Assembly: GCA_023078555.1 (NCBI GenBank)
Contig: CM041200.1
Span: forward strand, 4,554,936-4,618,935
From: Ulva prolifera
Lineage: Eukaryota; Chlorophyta; Ulvophyceae; Ulvales; Ulvaceae
Length of the DNA: 64,000 bases
Direction: 5' to 3'
Positions 12,401 to 21,609 of the stretch are shown one piece after another; the stretch's first letter is position 1; every line of letters begins with the position of its first letter. Below the pieces are notes generated by a model that did no database searches, was not told the DNA's origin, and worked only from the letters and a program-made list of their open reading frames with translations. A program made the position numbers and the translations under genes.

Positions 12401-13141
12401 ATTGTATCACAATAATCAATCGTACAGCAGTGATGCCCCTGGGTTACTACAGCGGTTACTGTGCGTGGCATGTGCACAGCGTGGGGCCGCGACCGCCATC
12501 GCAGCCAGCTGCAGGGCCGCTCAGTCGCCGCCGGTGGTGCTGACCGGGCGCGTGCAGTGCAGCGGTGTTCGGGATGAACCTGACGTCGGGCCTGGAGGAG
12601 CGCGCGGGCATGTTCTGGCCGGTCGCGGCGATGTCGCTGGCGGGCGGCCTCGCCGCGTACGCGGCGCTCGTGACCGCGCACACCCTGTGGCCACGGCTGA
12701 GCTGGCAGCGCTGCCGCAACGACATGGCCGCGCTGCAGGAGCTGCTGATGTACAACGTGGACGACATCGGGGACGTCGTCGCCGCGCTGCGCCGCGCCCG
12801 CCGCGAGTGCGCTGACCCCCATGCATGACGTCCATGCATGACACAACCCGGACAGGCGCTTGTGCGACACCTGCGAGTGCACTTGCAGGCATGGGGCGAT
12901 CACGCGGGAGCGGTTTGTGGAGGTGGTGGGCGCGACGCTCGGCAGCAGCGAGAGCGCCGCCACCCTCAGCCGCGACAAGCTCGACCTGCTGTACCGGGTG
13001 TTGGACACGAACCACGACGGCAAGATCGACGTCGCGGAGCTCGTCAAGTTCCAGCACGCCCTCGTCGCGAGCCACGACTCGCAGGGGGACATGGAGAGCG
13101 TGTTTGACGCGCAGGGAGCGCACGGCGGGCGCGGCCTGTGA
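9449..13141 (+). CDS. MRS2: Mrs2/CorA-family Mg2+ channel with C-terminal EF-hand
   Basis: Seven exons (9449-9647, 9903-10128, 10346-10526, 10891-11001, 11442-11742, 12563-12806, 12889-13141) give 1515 nt, 504 residues, with every phase closing. The first 30 residues are Arg/Ala-rich without acids, like an organelle transit peptide. The middle matches the Mrs2 helical funnel (LPDGIPFELRMLEVLLE, then LQKAVTALEYDIKE, then LDAMRNRIIHLGL). Two membrane helices follow. The family-defining GMN triplet is at residues 343-345, just after helix 1, followed by an acidic loop. Such proteins form pentameric Mg2+ channels, usually in mitochondria or plastids. Unusually, about 85 residues beyond the second helix continue into an EF-hand whose loop, DTNHDGKIDVAE (about 460-471), has all Ca2+ ligand positions filled. 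The exon 2 donor may instead be at 10135. Intron 4 holds a MITE arm. Confidence 0.93.
11188..11268. repeat. single arm of the 6809-7065 foldback element, in an Mrs2 intron
   Basis: This stretch matches the arm of the foldback element at 6809-7065, sharing blocks such as CATATGTGGTCCCGTTA, a TCCAATAGGAT-type core and the terminal AGTTACTTTACTTTA. Only one arm is present, so it is a truncated copy or the product of end-to-end recombination. It lies wholly inside the intron between exons 4 and 5 of the Mrs2-like gene and does not touch either splice site. Confidence 0.65.
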
Positions 13142-13718
13142 TGGGGGGCCACTGCGGCACCCAGCCTGGATCTCAGCGTGCTGTTGTTAGGGGCCATGCA
13201 CCCTGTGGTGGCCTCTTCTTGTCGAGGGGGTGGTGTGGGCTGACGGGGAGCCACGTTTGTTAACGTGTTTGTTTTGCTGTGGTTCATCGAGCGGGGTGCT
13301 GAAGATTGCTGTTGTGGGCTTGCAGCGCGAGGTGCGGTGATGGCTGGGGCTGGTGCAGCGGTTGGAGGATGGCTGTATGCCAGTGATGAGGGAGGGACAT
13401 ACAGTGTGTGGCGTCGATCGAGAATTGATGGGCACGACTCTGTCGCAGGCGTTCTGTGTGAATCCATGCCATAGTGACTGCCGTTCTTTCTGTTTCGCAC
13501 AGGGCTGTGCACACTCGTCTTCAAACCGCTTTCTGATAACTTTGCCTTAAACAATTACATGTAATGCGCTGTTCTATTGATATTTGCCAATGCGTATCTG
13601 GACGGCCTCGTCAAGTTGTGTCTCAGCTCAATGTCCCAGGTGGATAATGTCTGGTCGAGACTGACAGTGCAGCGGACCATTGGACCCTTTTCGTTTGCAT
13701 CTTGACCCCCCTGAAGTT

Positions 13719-13845
13719 GGCAAAAGCGATACAGCACAGGGGATTCCCAGGAGATCACTCAGCCCAGTACTAATCCTGCCCAACCAGGCTTAAGTTGCGA
13801 GTTCTGATGGGATCGCCTGTTTTCCTGGTGGTATGACCGTATCAC
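13719..13845 (+). repeat. 127-bp inverted repeat, left copy
   Basis: This segment, starting GGCAAAAGCGATACAG and ending GACCGTATCAC, is the exact reverse complement of 27994-28120. I compared the two base by base and found no mismatch over 127 positions. Similarity stops abruptly at both edges of both copies. It bounds the left side of a 14,402-bp block. No target-site duplication is visible directly outside the pair, so the mobile class is not established. Confidence 0.95.
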
Positions 13846-14790
13846 AATTAAAAAGCTGATAATGTTGCTTATAAAATGTATATTTTATGAAAATCCATCA
13901 ACGGTACGCTGCGATGACCCTTGCTTCATCGAGCACACCTTGAGGGACCGCGCCGGTGAGAAACGTGTCTGCGAAGACACAAACAAAAAATTATAATACC
14001 CGGACGTGCAGCATCAGCGCCATCGCCGCCGCTGGATCCCAATCATGAGTGGTTACACGAACCAAGTCCCAGCCTAGAGCTGTCTAAACAAGATTTTGGA
14101 CACAGTAGCAGCGCTGATGATGGTATGGTACAGCTGAAAGGTCGTTGTGGGCGCAGGTCAAGACTAAGCAGCCTCCCCGGCATGCTAGCGTTGGGGCCAC
14201 CTGGACCGACGGCAACAATACCAGCTATACTTATGCCGGCTACATAAGAAGCCACTGATACTGGTTCTTCGTCTCGACAGCTGTGCGAAACCGTCTCGAT
14301 GATGTTGCCGCTCCACAGGTCCCCAGCCGTGTCGCGAGCGAGTTCACGAAAGCTACCACTAGCCACTGTCTTCAGTTGACCGTTCAGTCAGAGCGCAGTT
14401 TGCACGGTTTTGTGGACAACGACGAACGGATTTTTTTAATGTGGGAGAAAATATGGTTGCCTTTGTGGACTGATACAATGTAGATCATCGCTGGTCACGT
14501 ATATACGTATGCAGCATTGCACATACGTCAGACGCTAGCCATAACGCTGCTTGACCACCAGGACATTCAATGAATGCGGACGATAGGGCAGCGATAGGGC
14601 AATGCTGCTCTGCGCGGTTCCTCAGATCGCATCGGACAGCTCGAGTCAGGGCGATGTTTGATGTTTCATACTCGGCAGCAGGTGGTCAGACGCTCCACGC
14701 AATGTCGTCAGCCTGATGGAGGTGCGCCCAATCGCTAGCGCTCTAGAAGCGAATGCACCAGTGCACTTGTCGCAGCAGCAGGTCACTTGA
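13846..14790. other. AT-richer stretch without a supported gene
   Basis: Just inside the left inverted repeat, composition falls toward AT, with runs such as a TATAAAATGTATATTTTATG tract near 13870. Open frames are short and carry no family motifs. I see nothing here beyond the repeat boundary. Confidence 0.5.
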
Positions 14791-14794
14791 GCGG

Positions 14795-15535
14795 CGTTGG
14801 ACGTACAGCAGACGCTTACACTTCCTGACTTGTGATGGTTGAACCCAGCTGGACAATATACCACGTACACGTATCTCTGAAAGCATACATGGGACCGGTG
14901 AATCACGTACTGACGTTAAAAAGTGCAGGGGGTTGGCTGTGTAGATTGGCCGAACCTCCCCTCGGGCTGTTTCTCGTTTTCGTTGTTTCTGTTTTTAGTT
15001 TTGGCCAGATATTCAAATATCTGGAGTTACACGAAGGGACCTAGCACACATGGGGAGTCGAAGCCTAGACCTTCGGATGTCCAGCTTCATCTTCAATCCT
15101 CGCGAGGTCTTCTTGGCGCCCCTTGCTGTCTCTGCCTTGGACCCTGCATGTCCACGAGTGTGGAGACAACGTACATATGCCCCACCAAAAAAACGGAGAT
15201 GATGCTTTGCGCCCTACTCACCTCAACACAGTCTGTGATGAGGAGCACAGCATTTCATGTATCGTACTTTTCAGTCCGACGACAGGTCCGCGAGCGTACA
15301 TCCAGTCGAGCGCCCTTGTCGCTTGAGCAGTCCATCCACATTCTAGAAATCCCGATGCAGGCTGGAAAGACAGTAACACCGAAGTAGATATATTTATTCC
15401 GTTCAGTAGAGCTCTGGATATCCTGCATCGGCGGAGTGGACGTCGCTGCACGTCTACCTATACAGCGGCACAGCAGCTGTTCCTCTCACGTCTACCTGCA
15501 CACGCTGAACTTCATGATGCCAAGTAGGTACCAGT
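14795..15535 (+). repeat. diverged direct repeat, copy 1
   Basis: This stretch is alignable by eye with 16141-16880 in the same orientation. Shared landmarks appear in the same order: GTACAGCAGACGCTT, TGAACCCAG, CTTCAATCCTCGCGAGG, GCTGTCTCTGCCTTGGACCC, TGTCCACGAGT followed by GGAGACAACGTA, and a GATGATGCTTTGCGCC block. Identity is patchy, so the duplication is not recent. Neither copy has a long open frame. It may be two copies of a degenerate mobile element or an old segmental duplication. Confidence 0.72.
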
Positions 15536-16140
15536 CAATAGACTGGTGTGTTCATATTGGCCGTGAAGTCATCGTCCATATCCAGGTGTCCCAGTAGGGA
15601 CTGAACAGTACGACAAGCGCTTGAACGTCAGCCAGAGTTACTCTTCTTCGCACACGCGCTCACCAGCATAATATTGCATTATGTATGTGCCGTCGCATGC
15701 GATTGGCGCAAATGGCCACCAGCTACATCGAGCATGCGCGTCGAGGTGCAGGCGTGGGGCAAAGCTGCCCAGTCTCAGCAAAATTCTTCATGCGCAGCGG
15801 ATGAACAAAAGGCTGTAAATGTTGCGATTTTCCTCGTATTGTGTCAAGGGTGGTATTTTGCTGGTCCGCACATTGCAGGATGAATGTGCAGGCGTGTCCA
15901 CAATGTTCCTGGGGAGCGCCATGAATACGGATGAGATGCTGGTCACTGCTTTGTGCAGTTTGTTAGATTGCATCCGAGGCCTCATTTCAGTGCGACCGGT
16001 GTTGCATGTACAGTCCCAGGTAATCACACAATCCAGCACAACTGTGGCAGCCTCGCAGATACAAGCCAACCGATTGTGCTGGGAAGAATTGTACATCAGT
16101 GCATGGTGCACAAGTTTCGCAGAAGTATGTCACCTGTGTA

Positions 16141-16880
16141 GCATTCAACGTACAGCAGACGCTTCAAATACTCTGATCCCTGCTTGCTGAACCCAGTTTA
16201 ACATTACACAAGCAGCTCTGAACGAACACATGGAAGCATGAAAGAGATCAGTGATGAAAAGTGGTGCAGGGGTTGGGGCGTGCAGATTGGCCCAGTGCCC
16301 CCCCCTGTTTGCTACTTGCGTTGGTTCTGTGTTAGTTGTGACCAGGTGTTTGAATAGCTGGGTTTACACGAAGGGGCCTGCTGCATACATGGGGGATCGA
16401 AGGTGACACCTTGGGATGACAAACTCCGTCTTCAATCCTCGCGAGGGCTTCGCGCTGCTCGCTGTCTCTGCCTTGGACCCATTGATGTCCACGAGTTTGG
16501 AGACAACGTAAATGTATGCCGCGCCAAAACAGAGATGATGCTTTGCGCCATAACCAGCGCAGTCTACGTTGAAGCCTGGTGAATGGCAGTATATGTATGC
16601 ATATTCCAGTCAAAATATTGGTCTGCGAGCGCACATCTAACCGAGCATTGCACTGTCGACGTCGGTTGCAAAGTAAACGAGTATCTAGACATCCCGACGC
16701 TGGCCAGCAAAGCAGTCGTAGGGAGGCAGCGAACATATTCCACGCTAGAGCTTTACATATCCTGCATTGGCAGTGCTGTAGCCAACAGCCTGTAGGTCGA
16801 CCTGTTGCAGTGGCACGTTAACAGCAGCTAATCCTCCTGCGTATGCCCGCATGCGCAGAGATTGGGTATGCCAAACAGAT
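16141..16880 (+). repeat. diverged direct repeat, copy 2
   Basis: This is the second copy of the block at 14795-15535, offset by about 1.35 kb, with the same order of landmarks and several short insertions and deletions. It ends near ATTGGGTATGCCAA, where the first copy ends near ATGATGCCAAGTAGG. No coding potential is supported in either copy. Confidence 0.7.
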
Positions 16881-17080
16881 GGCCGATATCAAACCCGAAA
16901 TTTCCATCGTGACTATTCATGTCAGGCGACTCCGTGGATCAGTGGACGTCGCCATCAGCGCTGTCTCGCACGGCCTGATGGATCATCCTTGAGCCATACC
17001 CGCTCTGAACAGCGGCTAGCGTGACCTCGTATCCTTTTTTTGCAGCTGATGGATACACCTGCGCACCTGCAGCCTCGACT

Positions 17081-17149
17081 CTGAGCATCGAGGTGCTGGA
17101 GTGGCCTCTGAAGCTCAGTCAGAGGGCACTCAAGCACCTCGATGCTCAG
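17081..17149. other. long near-perfect hairpin (possible small-RNA precursor)
   Basis: Two 31-nt arms (17081-17111 and 17119-17149) are reverse complements at 29 of 31 positions and are separated by a 7-nt loop, AGCTCAG. The left arm begins CTGAGCATCGAGGTGCT and the right arm ends AGCACCTCGATGCTCAG. Either strand would fold into a stem of microRNA-precursor size. There is no overlapping supported gene. Expression is unknown; a small foldback transposon remnant is the main alternative. Confidence 0.6.
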
Positions 17150-18750
17150 TCTCCTCTTCAAGTGAAAGCATTGCATGTGAGCGGATCGCTCCTCCTACGG
17201 ATAGAACTTGAGCCCACTGTGTTCTTCGGGCGGGTTCTGCATCAGTTTTGTTGCTGCTGAAGTTACTGTGTACCATCGAGCGGTTCGGACGAAGCCCTGT
17301 TGAAGAAAGACCCCCTTGTTGCATATACCTAACATACGTCAGTCCACTTCATTCTGATACTCCAATGGCCGCGTCGTTATCGATGGAACACCCGCTGTCA
17401 CAAGCACCGGCACCATGCTGAATTGAAGAAGCTGACTTGTGCTGTTTCAGCTACGTTGAATCGTGGCCACCAACACACAGACCTGAACATCTCTGCTTTA
17501 CACATCTGAGCAACCCAGCGTTGCATGACTGCCGCCCTGCTCCCAATTCCTCTGCCACACACCTCCAGCAGCTGAGTTCGTCGCTCTGCCTGGCACACAC
17601 CTCTTGCGCCCAGGCAGCCACTGCCTGCAGAGTCCTGAGCGCTCAGCAGTGGTGGAGGATCAGTTTGTGGAGCAAGCATTTATATTGCACCCCATGCCTC
17701 GTGTCCACTGCACGCCAGACCAAAGCAAACGATGCCATGGGCGTGCCGCACTTGATGGCAAACAGAATGCCGAGACCTGAAGTGTTTGACCGACTGATCC
17801 TGCAAACTGGCCCTCCATTTTGTGGATAGTGAATTAGGACATAGACCTAGCATCATCCGCTCGAAGTCTGTGCCAAGCCAATATGCTTGCACGCCCGGGC
17901 ACCATGACAGACTGCAGAGGTTATGGGAGAGCAGACGCACACACAAGCAGCACCAAACTTTGTCCTCGTAGAACAAGGAGCACCAGAGACGCTGCAGTTG
18001 CACTTCTGCCAATGACACATATAAATGCGGGAGAGCCAGGTAGCACTCAGGCCACATCTGTGCTCCCGCCTCCTGATGATCTGAGTTTATTGACCGTTCA
18101 AATTGTTATTTTTATAATCCGCTCCTTGATTATGCTATTGACCTGCCATTGCTTCTGTTTCGTTCGTGCACCCAAATCATATGCATGTTCTGATGTGGAT
18201 AACTCCAGCAGCACTGAGCCCCCAGCATTGCGCGGCCTGATGCAATCCTGTCATGTTCTTAAACTTCGGGATTGAATCATTGTGCAAATTTCAATCAATC
18301 ATCATAATGCACTGCTGATGCTGCCGCCACAAGAAACAGGGCACTTCAAATCAGACTTGTTCAGTAACCCAGGCTTGACCTGCAGGAGAACCGTAGTGCC
18401 TATATAACTGATTAAGAAGAATGAGGTGCCACCGCAACAAAAAACCAAAGATACGGTGACACATAGGAACGGAACAATAAAGAGGGGCGGCAGTACGTTG
18501 AACCATACAGTCCATGATAACGCCATGCCCCACAATTCGGCACAGCTCAATATCATGCATGGCCCACAATACCAGCGCCCTGAGATTGGCCCTTCAGCAC
18601 CTCAATCCCAGCACAGCCGCCCGCTGCAGTGAAGCTGGAATGCTTTCACGTACCCGTGGGCCCCAAGTTTGCACGCTACCCCAACCGGCCACTGCCGCAC
18701 GCACCCACACCTTCCAAACGCGCGGCACCAACGACATGCATGTGCGAGCC
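17150..18750. other. stretch without a supported gene
   Basis: Downstream (3') of the minus-strand gene ending at 18753, only short frames without motifs are seen here. The sequence is mixed in composition and may include 3' untranslated sequence of that gene. Confidence 0.45.
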
Positions 18751-18752
18751 TG

Positions 18753-21065
18753 CTACGCCGCATGCTCGTACACGACGAGTTTCGGGCGCCAGCCGCCGGC
18801 GAGGCAGAACTGCCGGACCTCCTCCCACGACGGCGCACGGCCCCGCACCCCCTCCCCGACGACAGCATACCCGCCCGCCTCGGCGTCGACCGTCACGTAC
18901 CGTGCCCCACGCCACAGCACCATCTTCCTGCACCAGCACAGACCCGCTCAGCGATGGCGCTCTGCAAGGGCAGACTCCTGCCAAAAAAACAGGAAAAAAG
19001 AAAAAACCGCGGATTCTGTATTGGTTTGTTTGGGTTGTTTGGGGCGGGGGGGATCAGCGGCTGCTTCATGTGAGAGCACGCACTCCATGTGCTCATGCAT
19101 GCACAAAGACTGACCGCCCACCACCCTGTCCTCGTCCATGTACACAGCGCGAGACCTCGCCGCCGTCACAGAGGGCTCCAGCGCAACTTGGCACATGCTG
19201 CGTCTGGGAGCATATGGAGCTAGACATTGACATGGAGAATCGGGGCCACTCCACCCAATCTGGCCTGCTGGCTCAGCACACGCATGCTGCAAAGGGGCAT
19301 GCAGGAGGGCCCACCTGGCGCGGTATGGCAGGCATGCATCTCCCTCTACAGCCGCAACGTCCTGCAGGTCAAACCGGCAGCCCTTCGAGAAGAAGTGCGG
19401 CAGGAACTCCACGACCGGCAGCAGCAGCCCGGTGTTGGTCCGGCTGCGCCACTCAAACTCCACCGTCACCGTCCCCGGCACCTGCAGTAAGGCCGGGGCG
19501 TCCCCGCCGCAGTTGTGCAGGTACCGCTGGATGCGCTCAGCGAGCACGTCGGCGAGCCCGCCGCCGTGCGACGCACGCGCCAGCGACCCCACCGCGACAC
19601 GCATGAGCGGCATGCATGCGACGCCGAGCCGGTCCACCGCCAGCCGCTCCACGAGCAGCACCTGGCTGTCGTTGAGCGGGCGGAGCGGTCCCACGTCCGG
19701 CGGCTGCGCCGCCGCTGCGGTGGGGAGTGACGCTGAGATTGCTGATGATAGCCGCCCTGCCACGAGTGTGAGACTGCTGCTGTCTTCCCCCATCCACGAT
19801 GCGTCGATCTCCGTGACAGCGTGGCCGCAGCGCGCTCCCCACCGCGCCTGCGCAGACTTGAAGCTGCTGAGCATGAGAACATACGTCTCGGCAGCGTCGC
19901 CGCAGCAAACCCGCGGCTCCCGCCGGAGCGCGGCGTCCCGGCTGCGTGCGACCTGGATCGCGTCCTTCAGGGCGGCATCCAGCGCCGCCGTGCTGGGCGT
20001 GCTGTGGTGGGCTGGGGAGCTGCACAGCGTGCAAAGCAGGCGCTTCGTCTCCCGCACGACGGCCTTCGCGCACCGCCCCCGCTGCGACCGCACCTGCCCC
20101 GACACCTCGGTCCATGCCATGAAGGCCCGCTGCACAGAGTCAGGCAGGCAGCGCACGACCGCCGCGAGGTGCCACTGCGTGCATGCAGTAGGGTTGCGGA
20201 ACAGGCGCTCCACCACGACCCGCCGCTCCCTGCGGTTCGCGGCAGCCTCCAGCAGCGGCCACGCCGCAGCGCCGGCTGGCGCCGGGCCACGGCTCGCTGC
20301 CGTGACCACCTGCAGGTCACCACTCGCACCGGCCGCCTCTGCAGAGTGGGCTGCCGCGGGACTGCGCGGGGGGAGCCGGCACCCCTTGGACGCAACAGGG
20401 GCGCTTCGGCGGCTGCCAGCAGCGAAGTCGGCGCTGCGGACGAGGTCGCGGTGTGCGAGTGTGGACTTTGGGGGTCGAGGGGGCCGCGCCGCCGGCGGCC
20501 GGGTCTTGCGGCTGCGCTCGCCAGCCCGGGCAGCAGGTGGCAGTGGGGGCGCTGAGCGGCCCGCCCCCGTGCGCCGGGGGGGCTTGCTTGCGACCACGAG
20601 CCTCCGCAGCGCACCCGCCCCGGCTGCCGGCGCTGGAGAGTGTGGCCGCTCCATGCGATCAGGGTTTGGCGGAGACGGCAAGCGCGGCGAGCCGGCCCAC
20701 GACGGCGCGGCGGACCCAGCGCCCTCCTCCGCCATGCATGGCCGCGGCGGCGTCGTGGCCTCTTCGCTGGTGGGAGTGGGGGTCAGCACTGAGGGCATGC
20801 AGTCCACCTCAGCGACCCCCTCGGCGTGGGTCCTGATGGAAGCTGGTCTGTCCTGTTCTCCGCTCGGCAGCAGCGGCTGTGTGCCGTGACTGGGCGAACT
20901 CGCGGGCTCCCCGGCGGGGTCCTCGGCAGCTGCAGAGGCGACTTGTTCGCACGGCGCCTGCTCCTGTGGGGCGGAGACAGGGCCGCCGCGCGCATCAGGT
21001 TTGCACGCGCTCTTTGCGTGCTGCGCTGCGGCGATGGCCGAGCCCTGCACGACGCCTCCACCCAT
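18753..21065 (-). CDS. unidentified protein with low-complexity N-terminus and conserved-looking C-terminus
   Basis: One very long exon (about 21065-19375) and a final exon (18927-18753) join through a GTTTGA donor and a GTGCAG acceptor, giving 1866 nt or 621 residues. The first 270 residues are Pro/Ala/Ser/Arg-rich and probably disordered. From about residue 290 on, the protein looks folded: it has VVRCLPDSVQRAFMAW, a helical middle, then VTVEFEWRSRTNTG, LLLPVVEFLPHFFSKG and a terminal SWEEVRQFCLAGGW segment. I recognise no family. The ATG at 21065 is the first in the exon, but the frame is open upstream to 21095, so 5' exons, perhaps those at 21.6-23.8 kb, may belong to the same gene. Open frames on the opposite strand across this exon are shadows of its high GC content. 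Confidence 0.52.
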
Positions 21066-21169
21066 CAGTGCCGACTCGTCGTGTCGTGTTCGCACAGAGC
21101 AGCCACGACATGCAATGGCTGCTGACCCAACACAGCCGCCGTGTGGCTATGTGGCTGTGGCCAGCGCAG

Positions 21170-21285
21170 GTGCTGACGTGGCGTGGGTGTGCTGATATGT
21201 GCTGCGTGGGTGTGCGGTTCCTCTGGTTGTTGCTCGCGGTGCTACCTGCCTCGCTTGCTTTGTCCTTGTACCACAGCCGCCATGC
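21170..21285. repeat. dispersed repeat copy A
   Basis: This segment, around GGTTCCTCTGGTTGTTGCTC and GCTACCTGCCTCGCTTGC, is closely similar in reverse complement to about 34530-34670. A shorter stretch at about 50697-50750 carries its terminal part. The three copies sit in unrelated settings: intergenic, inside a hAT-like element, and downstream of PEPC. That marks a dispersed repeat family of unknown type. Confidence 0.65.
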
Positions 21286-21609
21286 ACATGCCGGGGGCTC
21301 CACTCCACATGTGCGAGTTGCAGTTTCACGCGATCACACGTTGCGCCCGCTCCGCAGGCACCACAATCGCGCCACTCCGGGCAGCCACCAGGCGGCCTGG
21401 ACCCATAAACCACGCATGTTCTGTGTTTCCCGGGAGAAAGGACACCATCAAATGCCACAATTAGACGCACTGACTTAACTGTGCCGTGCTATCCCGCTCC
21501 GAAAAGCGGTTTTCTTTGCGACTCCCCAACGCCCGGCTCACGGTACGGACACGTGAGCCCCCAGGGTGCAGCGTGCATGCATGCATCATCAGCACAGCAT
21601 CCAGGCGCT

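Noticed and set aside
12391-13554. 387-codon minus-strand frame across the 3' end of the Mrs2-like gene
   Set aside because: Low-complexity shadow of the GC-rich exons on the other strand, which carry the GMN motif and EF-hand.
18629-20889. Plus-strand frames of 325 and 485 codons opposite the 18.8-21.1 kb gene
   Set aside because: They are mirror frames caused by high GC in the minus-strand exon; they are Arg/Ala/Ser-rich, lack motifs, and the minus frame has coherent structure and splicing.
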